From UMGS1322 sp900550765 (GTDB lineage Bacteria > Bacillota > Clostridia > Christensenellales > QALW01), in contig CAUDEY010000020.1 in the NCBI GenBank assembly GCA_958448705.1, forward strand, positions 1 through 39,869: a stretch of 39,869 nt of DNA, written 5' to 3'. The notes below the pieces were generated by a model. It was not told the origin of the DNA, did no database searches, and worked only from the letters and a program-made list of their open reading frames with translations. Shown here piece by piece: positions 1-7,832 of this stretch (position 1 is the stretch's first letter; every line of letters begins with the position of its first letter). The position numbers were made by a program, and so were the translations under genes.

Positions 1-38
1 GATTTATATTTTATATATTTTTATGCGGAGGTAATGAT

Positions 39-908
39 ATGTATCAGCTGTTTTGCGATACCAACTCAGAAATCCCTTTTGAATGGGCTGAGGAGCTGGG
101 TTTGGGTGTGATTCGCATGCCGTATACCATAGGCGGCAGGGAGTATCTCTATGATTTGGGCAGGGAAACGGACTTTAAAGCGTTTTTTGACCGTGTGCGC
201 AAGGGGGAAATGCCCCAGACGCAGGGCTTGAATGAGCAGAACTATAGCGATGCTTTCAGACCTTGTTTGGAGCAGGGAAAAGATATTTTGATGATCTCTT
301 TTTCCGAGGCGCTGTCCAGTACCCATCAATTTCTGGAAAAGGCACGTCAGGCGCTTTTAGAGGAATTTCCTCAGCGGCGGTTTGAGGTGGTGAATACGCT
401 TTCTATTTCCATGGGCGCGGGCATTTTAGTGCTGAAGGCAGCACAGCTTTGGAAAGAGGGCGCAGATATTGACGCGGTCAAAAGCTGGGTGGAGGAAAAC
501 CGCCAGCATTCCCAGGCTTGGTTTACAGTTGACGATTTGAACCATTTAAAAAGGGGAGCAAGACTTTCGGCCGCTGCGGCCACGATGGGCACATTGCTGG
601 ATCTGAAGCCTGTGCTTACCGTAAACCGGGAAGGCAAACTGGTTGTAAGTCAAAAAGTTAAGGGAAGAAAGCGTGCGCTGAGGGCTTTGGCCGATGCGTT
701 TGATGCTTTGGCCCAAAACCCCGAAGAGGGCGTGGTATCGATTCTTCATGCCGATGCTATTGAAGATGCACGCCTGCTTGCGGATATGCTGCAGGAAAAG
801 CATAAGATCGGTACCCTGCGTATCGATTTTGTAGGTCCTGTGGTAGGCACGCACTGCGGACCGGGGACGATCGGTTTATGCTTTATGGGGGCAGAGCGTA
901 AAAATTAA
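39..908 (+). CDS. DegV family fatty-acid-binding protein
   Basis: A 289-residue protein of normal DegV length. The N-terminus (FCDTNSEIPFEWAEELG, then MPYTIGGREY) has the DegV pattern of an Asp/Thr/Ser segment after the first strand, and FSEALSSTHQ near residue 90 matches the serine-containing lipid head-group loop. DegV/FakB proteins bind a fatty acid and present it to the kinase FakA for phosphorylation and phospholipid synthesis. No FakA is seen in this window, so the ligand and partner are inferred from the family. The ATG is preceded by GCGGAGGTAATGAT, a strong ribosome binding site. The gene is apparently monocistronic: a GC hairpin with a T-rich tail follows it. Many Clostridia carry several DegV paralogs, so this one cannot be equated with a particular FakB. 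Confidence 0.9.
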   Translation: MYQLFCDTNSEIPFEWAEELGLGVIRMPYTIGGREYLYDLGRETDFKAFFDRVRKGEMPQTQGLNEQNYSDAFRPCLEQGKDILMISFSEALSSTHQFLEKARQALLEEFPQRRFEVVNTLSISMGAGILVLKAAQLWKEGADIDAVKSWVEENRQHSQAWFTVDDLNHLKRGARLSAAAATMGTLLDLKPVLTVNREGKLVVSQKVKGRKRALRALADAFDALAQNPEEGVVSILHADAIEDARLLADMLQEKHKIGTLRIDFVGPVVGTHCGPGTIGLCFMGAERKN

Positions 909-920
909 ACGCGCAGACTT

Positions 921-957
921 GGGCACGGCGTTTTCACCCGTGCCTGATTTTCTTTTT
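921..957 (+). terminator. Probable terminator after degV
   Basis: A 7-bp perfect stem (GGCACGG at 922-928 with CCGTGCC at 938-944), a 9-nt loop, then TGATTTTCTTTTT. This is a moderately convincing intrinsic terminator separating degV from the next operon. Confidence 0.6.
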
Positions 958-979
958 AAAACATTTGGGGGAAAGACGT

Positions 980-1702
980 ATGTTTGTAAATTACGCGCAT
1001 AGAGGAGCTTCGGCCTATGCACCGGACAGCACGATGGCAGCGTTTGATTTAGGTCTTGCCATGAAGGCAAATGGAATAGAAACCGATTTGCAGAAAACCA
1101 AAGACGGCAGGATCGTCCTCTTTCATAATGAAGCGCTTGACGGCCGTTCCAGCGGTACCGGAAAGCTTGCAGAGCATACCTATGAAGAGCTGCTCGCTAT
1201 GGATTTCGGCAGCTGGTTCGATGAAAAGTACAAAGGGGAAAAAATCGTTTTGTTTGAAGAGTTTGCCCAAAAATATTTCCACCTTGACTTGACGTTTGCG
1301 ATTGAGCTGAAGGTAAAGGGAATAGAGAAAGAAACTTTGGAAACCATCCAAAAATATCACGCAATGGATAAAGTCTATGTCTCTTCTTTTTGTTTTGAAG
1401 CATTGGAGGAGATGCGCAGAATTGACAGGGATATCAGGCTTTCCTGGCTGCTGCACAGGATAACCCCGGAAGCCATCTCCCGCTTAAAGACGATCAGCGG
1501 AAGCCAAATCTGTCCGCAGGCGGCGCTTGTTACGCCTGAGGATGTGGCTCTCGCACAGGAAAACGGTCTTGGCGTAAGGCTTTGGGGGGTAACGGATGAA
1601 GGACTTATGCAAAGAGTATATCCCCTTGCACCCGAAGGTATGACGGTGAATTTCCCGGATAAGCTTTATGCATTTATGCAGGAATGGGGGCAGAGCGAAT
1701 GA
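980..1702 (+). CDS. Glycerophosphodiester phosphodiesterase
   Basis: A 240-residue GDPD-family protein that would hydrolyse glycerophosphodiesters to glycerol 3-phosphate and an alcohol. Visible motifs are NYAHRGASAYAPDST at residues 4-18, the metal-binding ETDLQ, and VLFHNE, then a TIM-barrel-like repeat of strands (FAIELKVKG, VYVSSF, VRLWGVTDE). The usual PENT after HRG is PDST here, an odd variant, but His, Arg, Glu and Asp of the catalytic set are present. An in-frame TTG exists at 965, but the ATG at 980 sits behind GGGGGAAAG and gives the canonical N-terminus, so it is chosen. The stop overlaps the next start as ATGA, indicating translational coupling with the HAD phosphatase. There is no signal peptide, so the protein is cytoplasmic. 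Confidence 0.88.
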   Translation: MFVNYAHRGASAYAPDSTMAAFDLGLAMKANGIETDLQKTKDGRIVLFHNEALDGRSSGTGKLAEHTYEELLAMDFGSWFDEKYKGEKIVLFEEFAQKYFHLDLTFAIELKVKGIEKETLETIQKYHAMDKVYVSSFCFEALEEMRRIDRDIRLSWLLHRITPEAISRLKTISGSQICPQAALVTPEDVALAQENGLGVRLWGVTDEGLMQRVYPLAPEGMTVNFPDKLYAFMQEWGQSE

Positions 1703-2385
1703 TACAGACGGTCTGGCTGGATCTGGATGATACCCTGCTGGATTTTCATAAAGCCGAGGCCAGAGCACTGAAAGAAACGCTGCTTAAGCTGGAAATTGTA
1801 CCGAAAGAAGAAACGATTGCACGATACAGCCAGATTAATGATGCGCAATGGAAACTGCTGGAGCAGGGAAAACTGACACGGCCGGAGATCCTTGTAAGAA
1901 GATTTTCCTTGCTGTTTGATGAACTGGGCATCGCCCGGGATGCGGAATTGGCCAATGCCATGTATAAAGGTTTTTTGGCGCAGGGCCATTATTTTATTGA
2001 CGGCGCTCCCGCGCTTTTGGAGGCACTGGCACCTAAATATGCACTTTATTTGGTATCGAACGGAAATGCTGAGGTACAGGACAGCCGCATTCAAAGCGCG
2101 GGAATTGCAAAATATTTTCAGGCCATATTTATATCGCAGCGTGTAGGGTTTGATAAGCCCGCCCGTGAATTTTTTATGCGCTGTTTTGCACAGATTCCGG
2201 ATTTTGCTCCTGAAACTGCTATTATCATCGGCGACAGCCTTACTTCGGATATACAAGGAGGCATCCGTGCGGGGATCCGTACCTGCTGGTTTAATCGGGC
2301 AAAAAAACCGGGCCGTGCGGATATAAAAGCGGACTATGAGATTACGCAGCTGTGTGAGCTTCCGCCGCTGTTGGAGAAACTGTGA
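1699..2385 (+). CDS. HAD-family phosphatase, YjjG-like nucleotidase
   Basis: A 228-residue HAD-superfamily hydrolase. Motif I is WLDLDDTLLDF near the N-terminus; DDTLLDF is characteristic of the YjjG (non-canonical pyrimidine nucleotidase) group. Motif II is LVSNGN, motif III includes the lysine of GFDKPAREFF, and motif IV is IIIGDSLTSDIQGG. A helical cap lies between motifs I and II. The family dephosphorylates nucleoside monophosphates, often damaged pyrimidines; the real substrate here is inferred. An upstream in-frame ATG at 1684 exists, but the ATG at 1699 follows GGGGGCAGAG and overlaps the upstream stop as ATGA, so I prefer it. The 3' end overlaps the next start as GTGA. The whole run from gdpD to the J-protein looks like one operon. 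Confidence 0.85.
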   Translation: MIQTVWLDLDDTLLDFHKAEARALKETLLKLEIVPKEETIARYSQINDAQWKLLEQGKLTRPEILVRRFSLLFDELGIARDAELANAMYKGFLAQGHYFIDGAPALLEALAPKYALYLVSNGNAEVQDSRIQSAGIAKYFQAIFISQRVGFDKPAREFFMRCFAQIPDFAPETAIIIGDSLTSDIQGGIRAGIRTCWFNRAKKPGRADIKADYEITQLCELPPLLEKL

Positions 2386-3068
2386 AATATCGTGGGATCG
2401 AAAAAGGAATTTTTCTTTCACGCCCGAATCGTTTTACTGCCTGGGCAGAGTTTTGCGGACAAACGCAGCTTTGTCATGTAAAAAACACCGGGCGGCTGGG
2501 TGAACTGCTTGTACCTGGTACGGAGATCTATGCCGCGGCAGCCGGGGGCGAAAATAGAAAAACTGCGTGGGATATTGTTGCTGTGAACAAGCAGGGGCGG
2601 CTTGTAAATATAGATTCGCAGGCACCGAATTGGGCGGCGGCGGAGTTCTTACAAAAGCAGTACCCGTTGGCTCACATCCGGCGTGAAGTTGCCTTTGAAG
2701 ATTCCCGCTTTGATTTTTTGATTGAAGGCTCTGATTTCAGGCGTTTTGTTGAGGTAAAAGGCGTTACGCTTGAAAAAAACGGTCTTGCGATGTTTCCTGA
2801 TGCGCCTACGCTGCGGGGAAGAAAACATCTGCAAGGACTGATCCGTGCAAAACAGCGGGGCTATGATGCCTGTGTTCTTTTTGTAGCACAGATGAAAGGT
2901 GTTTTCAGCTTTGCTCCCAACCGCGCTTCTGATGCAGCCTTCGCTGCCGCGTTGAAAAAAGCTGCGCAAAACGGTGTTGACATACTGGCTTATGATTGCC
3001 GAGTCGGTGTGGATTTTATGGAAATAGACAAGCCTGTGAAGGTGGAGGATATATGTTCGGTTTTGTAA
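2382..3068 (+). CDS. sfsA: SfsA family protein (sugar fermentation stimulation homolog)
   Basis: A 228-residue SfsA homolog of usual family length. The N-terminal OB-like segment contains RPNRFTAWAEF and CHVKNTGRLGELLVPG, typical of SfsA; the nuclease-like C-terminal half has FDFLIEG followed by FVEVKGVTL and MFPDAPTLRGRKHL, the D-ExK pattern of a PD-(D/E)XK fold. E. coli SfsA was named as a maltose-gene activator, but the fold suggests nucleic-acid cleavage or binding, and its role in Firmicutes is unknown. Translation starts at a GTG whose last two bases lie in the TGA of the HAD gene, with GGAG about 6 nt upstream, so it is translationally coupled. It overlaps the next gene by 16 bp. Confidence 0.88.
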   Translation: MKYRGIEKGIFLSRPNRFTAWAEFCGQTQLCHVKNTGRLGELLVPGTEIYAAAAGGENRKTAWDIVAVNKQGRLVNIDSQAPNWAAAEFLQKQYPLAHIRREVAFEDSRFDFLIEGSDFRRFVEVKGVTLEKNGLAMFPDAPTLRGRKHLQGLIRAKQRGYDACVLFVAQMKGVFSFAPNRASDAAFAAALKKAAQNGVDILAYDCRVGVDFMEIDKPVKVEDICSVL

Positions 3069-3844
3069 TTGCAAATAAGGAGGAGCTGTCGCCGGAGGAG
3101 GAAGAGATCTATCGCGGTTATTATTGTGGACTTTGCCGTGAGCTTTCCGCCCTTGCGGGGTTTAAGGGACGGCTTACCCTGAATTTTGATATGACGTTTT
3201 TGGCGCTGTTTTTAAGTGCATATTACCGTTTACCGGAAGAAATGCATACAGAAAAATGCGTGGCACATCCGATAAAAGTCCATCCTTTTATCACAAATCG
3301 CTTTACTGAATATGCGGCGCAAATGAACCTTCTGCTTTCGTATTTTAAATTTGATGATGACTGGAAGGATGATAGAAGTCTCAAGGCGCTTACTGCAAAA
3401 AACAGCCTGCAAAAGACAGTAGAGAGAATTCACCGGCAGTATCCCCAAAAAACTGCACACATCCAAGCGTATTTAAACGATCTTACCCGTATTGAAGCAA
3501 GTGGTGAGCATAATCCGGATATTCCTGCAAATTGTTTTGGCCGTTTGATGGCCCAGCTGTTTGATGTGGAAGGAGATTGCCCTGCATTGGCGGAATTCGG
3601 CTTTCGTTTGGGTAAGGTGATCTATATTATGGATGCGTGCGTCGATTTAAAAAAAGATGTTAAAAAATGCAGATACAATCCGATGATAGAAGTATCTTCG
3701 CAGGATTTTCAGCAAATTTTAACAATTTTATTAAGTGACTGTACAGATATTTATGATACAATGAATATAATTCAGAATAAGGGGATTATCGAAAATATTC
3801 TGTTCTCCGGTATCTGGACCAGATTCCGGAAGGAAGGAAAATAA
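3053..3844 (+). CDS. DUF5685-like protein
   Basis: A 263-residue soluble protein that I recognise as the DUF5685-type family, of unknown function. The N-terminus MFGFVIANKEELSPEEEEIY followed by YYCGLCRELSALAGFKGRL carries a CGLC pair close to the start, and CVAHPIKVHPF adds another Cys/His group; the rest is mostly helical. Helical repeats and conserved Cys/His residues could bind a metal, but this is inference. The start is the ATG at 3053 behind GGTGGAGGAT, inside the end of sfsA; an earlier in-frame start at 2996 would add 19 unlikely residues. It ends with TAA immediately before the GTG of the J-domain gene, with no spacer, so the two proteins are probably made together. Confidence 0.75.
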   Translation: MFGFVIANKEELSPEEEEIYRGYYCGLCRELSALAGFKGRLTLNFDMTFLALFLSAYYRLPEEMHTEKCVAHPIKVHPFITNRFTEYAAQMNLLLSYFKFDDDWKDDRSLKALTAKNSLQKTVERIHRQYPQKTAHIQAYLNDLTRIEASGEHNPDIPANCFGRLMAQLFDVEGDCPALAEFGFRLGKVIYIMDACVDLKKDVKKCRYNPMIEVSSQDFQQILTILLSDCTDIYDTMNIIQNKGIIENILFSGIWTRFRKEGK

Positions 3845-4477
3845 GTGGCAAAAGATCCTTATCAGGTTCTGGGCGTGCCTCGTACGGCAACACAGGACGA
3901 GATTTCAAAAGCATATAAAAAACTGGCTAAAAAATATCACCCTGATCTGCACCCGAATGATGCAGCTGCCGAAGCGAAAATGCGGGAAATCAATGAAGCG
4001 TATAATACGCTGCGCAATGGCGGCGGTGCTGATTATCAGGCTGATTACGGGCGTGCCTATGAAAGCGGCTACGGCACCTATGGCGGCTACAGCGGTTATG
4101 GGGGATATAGCAATGCTTACGGGCACAGCCGGTATCAGAACATCCGCGATATGCTTCGCATGGGCCGCCATGCAGAAGCACTAAGGCTGCTGGAGCAGCT
4201 GAATACGCGCGACGCTGAGTGGTATTATTTGTGCGGAGTGGCAAATTATAATTTGGGCAATAGAGCCAGTGCCGTCAGTTATGCGGCAATGGCCGTGCAG
4301 AGAGAGCCCTCGAATGCCGAGTATGTGCACTTTTTTAATAGCATTTCTGCTGAGGGCGGCAGATACCAGCAAAGAAGCTCCACCTTTCATGTTCCAATGG
4401 GCAGGTTTTGCTCCTATTGCACGTCCATGGCTGTTTGCATGTGCTTTGGGGGACGGTGTATTCCCTGCTGCTGGTAA
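3845..4477 (+). CDS. J-domain protein with TPR-like region and Cys-rich tail
   Basis: A 210-residue DnaJ-domain protein. Residues 4-60 form a J-domain with the HPD triad at 32-34 (KKYHPDLHPND), the contact that stimulates Hsp70 ATPase. Residues about 68-100 are rich in Gly and Tyr. Residues about 100-165 look like one or two TPR-type helical hairpins (MGRHAEALRLLEQL, YNLGNRASAVSYAAMAV). The last 23 residues contain seven cysteines (FCSYC, VCMC, GGRCIPCC). It lacks the CXXCXGXG zinc fingers and C-terminal domains of true DnaJ, so it is a specialised co-chaperone. A GTG start follows the DUF5685-like stop directly. The tail could bind metal, be lipidated or contact membrane; the sequence does not decide. 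Confidence 0.85.
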   Translation: MAKDPYQVLGVPRTATQDEISKAYKKLAKKYHPDLHPNDAAAEAKMREINEAYNTLRNGGGADYQADYGRAYESGYGTYGGYSGYGGYSNAYGHSRYQNIRDMLRMGRHAEALRLLEQLNTRDAEWYYLCGVANYNLGNRASAVSYAAMAVQREPSNAEYVHFFNSISAEGGRYQQRSSTFHVPMGRFCSYCTSMAVCMCFGGRCIPCCW

Positions 4478-4563
4478 TGGAAATACCTGAGGCAGGAAGG
4501 CAGAAGCTTTTTCGTATGGTGGTCTATTTTGCCGCAGCAGCTTAAAAAGCGGCGTTATAGAAG

Positions 4564-5129
4564 TTATAGAATTTGATAGGTATCGCAGTATTCGCAGCGG
4601 ACGGTTTGTCCTTTACGCCCGGATAGGGGAGCCATGCATCCGATGCAGTTCTTTGTGGTATACGGTGGGACCGTTTCCTTAGAATCACCGAAACTATCTC
4701 CGGTAAGGGGATGCTTTCGGGCTTTGGCTGTGCCTTCTTCTGCGGAGCCCGGTACGGAAGGATCGAAAGCGTCCGTCTGGGCGTCGGGATTATCTAATAA
4801 CTGATGAAGAGTGCCTACCCATTTTAATATCTGCTTTTTTCCCCGGCTTTGAAAAGAAAAGAATTCCGATGTGTTTTTGAAATAACTTTGAAGCTGCGGC
4901 GTCCCCCTAAAATTTTTTGCCATACGAACTTGAACTTGCCCATTCTGTACTTTTATTTGGTCCAGGGGATATTTTTGGTTTTTGTTCGGCCGAAAAAGCC
5001 CTTGCGGATGTAAATCATATTAAAGTTTGTCAACAAGAGCTCATCCGTATAAAATTCATGATTTCCCCATCGGTACACGCGGTTATTGTGCAGCAGAATC
5101 GTTTCATTTGGCTGCAAATTCAACTGCAT
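4564..5129 (-). pseudogene. PH-like / zinc-ribbon protein, frameshifted
   Basis: Reading the minus strand from the ATG at 5129 (behind GAGGAGAAAAAAATA) gives MQLNLQPNETILLHNNRVYR, continuing to GFFGRTKTKNIPWTK and a stop at 4953-4955. If one C is added to the CCCC run at 4965-4968, the frame continues as IPLDQIKVQNGQVQVRMAKN and runs unbroken to 4564, ending in a zinc ribbon (CIGCMAP ... CEYCDTYQIL). The restored product is 188 residues, with an N-terminal PH-like beta domain, a linker and a C-terminal zinc ribbon, an architecture I recall from other Firmicutes. So this is one gene with a single-base deletion: a real pseudogene, a phase-variable homopolymer or an assembly error. It is the downstream partner of the metallo-hydrolase 29 bp away. 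Confidence 0.75.
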
Positions 5130-5158
5130 TATTTTTTTCTCCTCATCATGGATATTTC

Positions 5159-5995
5159 TTAAAATTCTAATAGCATTCCGTCATAGGCGACCCTAAATCC
5201 ATATTTTTGGGCTTCTGCCTCTAATTCCTCATGGGTTTGAAGAATATTGTGACTGAAATGCGTTACAAAACAGCGGGTGTTTTGATCAGCATTGCCTTGC
5301 TGCTGTAATTTTTCCCTTACCTTAGCATTATCCGGCATTCCCATATGATTCCGGCCCTCGGCGCTTTTGCCGTTGGTACAGTCAAAGCTTATAAGGTCTA
5401 TATGGAGCTTTTGGTCTGCCAGATAGGCAAAAATCTCGTCATAAAAAATTCCTGTATCGTTGGCGTATAAAAGAACCTTTCCCTCTTTTTTGATAAGATA
5501 GATGTATGCGTCTTCCTCTAACTTATGGCGGGCAGGGAGCGGCGTCACTTCAAAACCGCCGATTTTATAGGTGCTGAATTTTGTGATCGGATGGAATTTT
5601 ATAAAATCGATCTTTTTACCAAATTCACGGATCTCTGAAGCTTCCAGTACTTTGCCGGTTTGGGTACTGCCGTAAACATTGACAAACGGATTGCCTTCTT
5701 TTATATGGCAAAAGCAGTCAGGCAGCCGCATCATGAGCTGTGCGGAATCAAAATGGTCCGAATGTGTATGGGTAATGAGAATATCGTTTATTTTAGCTAA
5801 ATCTATGCCTAAATTAAATACATACATCAGCATATCCGGCGGAAAATCAATCATTAGGCTGCCGTCAAGGATCATCCCGGAGCGTCCTCTTAAGTTTTTT
5901 TCTTTCAGCTGCCGTGCTTTTGTGCACAACGCACATTGACAGAATAACGCGGGAATCCCCTCTGCAGCTGCTGTGCCTAAGTACTGAATTTTCAT
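5159..5995 (-). CDS. MBL-fold metallo-hydrolase, PhnP-like
   Basis: A 278-residue metallo-beta-lactamase-fold enzyme. It has YLGTAAAEGIPALFCQCALC at the N-terminus, where the CxCxxC group resembles the extra zinc site of PhnP-type phosphodiesterases, then the metal-binding ITHTHSDHFD, a further histidine in PLPARHK, ANDTGIF, and a late histidine in HMGMPDNAKV. Family members cleave cyclic phosphodiesters or similar small substrates in the cytoplasm; no phosphonate genes lie nearby, so the substrate is unknown. The ATG at 5995 is used because AAAAGGAGAGCAAT precedes it; a longer in-frame extension upstream is unlikely. A good promoter lies at 6035-6063. It is co-transcribed with the frameshifted zinc-ribbon gene. 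Confidence 0.82.
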   Translation of the reverse strand: MKIQYLGTAAAEGIPALFCQCALCTKARQLKEKNLRGRSGMILDGSLMIDFPPDMLMYVFNLGIDLAKINDILITHTHSDHFDSAQLMMRLPDCFCHIKEGNPFVNVYGSTQTGKVLEASEIREFGKKIDFIKFHPITKFSTYKIGGFEVTPLPARHKLEEDAYIYLIKKEGKVLLYANDTGIFYDEIFAYLADQKLHIDLISFDCTNGKSAEGRNHMGMPDNAKVREKLQQQGNADQNTRCFVTHFSHNILQTHEELEAEAQKYGFRVAYDGMLLEF

Positions 5996-6034
5996 ATTGC
6001 TCTCCTTTTTTTTGCTGAAGCAAACTTTTTTACT

Positions 6035-6063
6035 ATCATAGCATAAAGCCTTTTGCAAAGCAA
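6035..6063 (-). promoter_or_regulatory. Promoter of the MBL-fold gene
   Basis: On the minus strand, TTGCTT and TATGAT are separated by exactly 17 bp, about 40 bp upstream of the ATG at 5995. Both hexamers are close to the sigma-A consensus. Confidence 0.6.
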
Positions 6064-6103
6064 GGCATTGTTCGCTTTATACAGGGCCTTCTGGAGATAG
6101 CAA

Positions 6104-6132
6104 TTGACATTTCGCGCGGAACCATGTATAAT
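6104..6132 (+). promoter_or_regulatory. Consensus sigma-A promoter of rny
   Basis: TTGACA and TATAAT with a 17-bp spacer, a perfect consensus promoter. It leaves a 5' leader of about 80 nt before the rny start at 6219. Confidence 0.85.
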
Positions 6133-6218
6133 AAAACAATAATGTAAATTTTTCAATTTCTTTATTAACATATCTGAAATTCCGGATATTCAAGTAGATT
6201 TTATAGGAGGTGCAAAAG

Positions 6219-7763
6219 ATGGAACCATGGATATGGATCGTCATTGCTGCGGTAGGCGCGCTTGCAGCGGGTCTGCTGGCCGGCAGTTTTATTCAAAAAC
6301 GATCGATTCAGGCACGGATGGGAAGAGCCGAAGATGTGGCCAACCGCCTGATTGAAGATGCTAAAAACCGGGCCGAGGTGTTATCTAAGGAGCGGATCGC
6401 CGAGGCAAAAGAGGAGGTTCATCGGCTGCGCAGCGAGTGCGACGCCGATTGCCGTGAGAGGAGAAATGAAGTAACCAAGCTGGAAAAAAGAGTGTTGCAG
6501 CGGGAAGAACAGATTGATAAAAAGCTTTCGTCGCTGGAGGCAAAGGAGGAGCGTTTTTCTAAAAAGGAAAAAGAATTGGAAGAAAATTTAGCCAGTGCGG
6601 AGGAGTTGAACAGCCGCAGGCGGGCAGAGCTTGAAAAAGTAGCCGGTCTTACCAGTGAAGAGGCGAAACAGTCACTGGTGGAATCAGTGGAGAATGAGGC
6701 ACGGCATGATGCGGCGATTCTGGTAAGGGATATCGAGGCCCAGGCTAAAGCGGACGGAGAAAAAATTGCCCGTAATATTATTACAATGGCCATTCAGCGC
6801 TGTGCGGCTGATCATGTGGCGGAAACAACGGTTTCTGTTGTGGCACTTCCCAATGATGAAATGAAAGGCCGCATTATCGGCCGGGAGGGCCGCAATATCA
6901 AGGCAATTGAAACCGCTACGGGCGTGGAATTGATCATTGACGATACACCGGAAGCTGTTATTCTTTCCGGGTTTGATCCCGTACGGAGGGATATTGCGCG
7001 TATTGCACTGGAGAGGCTGATTGTTGACGGCCGGATTCATCCTACCCGGATTGAAGATATGGTAGAAAAAGCGCGGCGCGAGGTGGAGCAGCAGATCAAA
7101 GAGGCCGGTGAAGCCACCGTGTTTGACGCGGGGATCCATAACATTCACCCTGAATTGGTAAAAATATTGGGCCGTCTGAAATATCGGACAAGCTATGGAC
7201 AGAATGTGCTCAAGCATTCTTTGGAGGTTTCTTATATTGCGGGGCTGCTTGCCGGAGAACTCGGTGCGGATATTGCCCTTGCCAAACGTGCCGGTCTGCT
7301 GCATGATATCGGTAAGGCCGTTGATCATGAGGTAGAGGGGACCCATATTCAGATCGGTGTGGATCTTGCAAAAAAATACCGTGAAAGCAGCGAGGTGATT
7401 CACTGCATTGCAGCGCATCATAATGATATTGAGCCGCAGACGGTTGAAGCCGTGTTGGTGCAGGCGGCCGATGCGATTTCCGGTGCAAGGCCCGGCGCCA
7501 GAAGGGAAACGCTGGAGGCGTATATTAAGCGGCTGGAGCAGCTGGAGGAGATCGCCAATTCGTTTGAAGGGGTTGAAAAATCCTTTGCAGTGCAGGCGGG
7601 GCGTGAGATTAGAATCATTGTTAAGCCCGAGGTGGTTTCCGAGGAGGCTACGGTACTGATGGCAAAGGATATTGCCAAGCGTATTGAAACCGATATGGTG
7701 TATCCGGGCCAAATCAAAGTTAATGTCGTTCGTGAAACACGAAAGGTTGAGTATGCAAAATAA
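6219..7763 (+). CDS. rny: Ribonuclease Y
   Basis: A 514-residue RNase Y, the membrane-anchored endoribonuclease that starts mRNA decay in Firmicutes. In order: an N-terminal transmembrane helix (WIWIVIAAVGALAAGLLAG), a long charged coiled coil to about residue 190, a KH domain with GRIIGREGRNIKAIE around 220, and an HD domain with the catalytic RAGLLHDIGKAVDHEVEG around residue 360 and the later IAAHHND. All expected parts are present and the length is normal. ATG at 6219 lies 8 nt after TAGGAGG; the GTG inside the ribosome binding site is not the start. A consensus promoter precedes and a strong terminator follows, so the gene is a single transcription unit. Confidence 0.97.
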   Translation: MEPWIWIVIAAVGALAAGLLAGSFIQKRSIQARMGRAEDVANRLIEDAKNRAEVLSKERIAEAKEEVHRLRSECDADCRERRNEVTKLEKRVLQREEQIDKKLSSLEAKEERFSKKEKELEENLASAEELNSRRRAELEKVAGLTSEEAKQSLVESVENEARHDAAILVRDIEAQAKADGEKIARNIITMAIQRCAADHVAETTVSVVALPNDEMKGRIIGREGRNIKAIETATGVELIIDDTPEAVILSGFDPVRRDIARIALERLIVDGRIHPTRIEDMVEKARREVEQQIKEAGEATVFDAGIHNIHPELVKILGRLKYRTSYGQNVLKHSLEVSYIAGLLAGELGADIALAKRAGLLHDIGKAVDHEVEGTHIQIGVDLAKKYRESSEVIHCIAAHHNDIEPQTVEAVLVQAADAISGARPGARRETLEAYIKRLEQLEEIANSFEGVEKSFAVQAGREIRIIVKPEVVSEEATVLMAKDIAKRIETDMVYPGQIKVNVVRETRKVEYAK

Positions 7764-7769
7764 TCCGGA

Positions 7770-7803
7770 AATCCGCCTTAATGCTTTAAGGCGGATTTTT
7801 TGG
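7770..7803 (+). terminator. Intrinsic terminator of rny
   Basis: A perfect 12-bp stem (AATCCGCCTTAA at 7770-7781 with TTAAGGCGGATT at 7786-7797), loop TGCT, then a T run to 7801. It is a textbook rho-independent terminator. Confidence 0.92.
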
Positions 7804-7832
7804 TATTTTACATAGAGTAATGGAAGAAAAAT

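Noticed and set aside
4269..4490. Alternative frame at the end of the J-protein gene, suggesting the Cys-rich tail might come from a frameshift
   Set aside because: The alternate frame has no family character, while cysteine-rich ends are recalled in similar J-proteins; the tail is taken as genuine.
4917..5162. 81-codon plus-strand open frame
   Set aside because: It is antisense to the frameshifted PH-like/zinc-ribbon gene, whose minus-strand translation is clearly coding.
6684..7712. 342-codon minus-strand open frame
   Set aside because: Entirely antisense to rny, which has all RNase Y domains; shadow frame.
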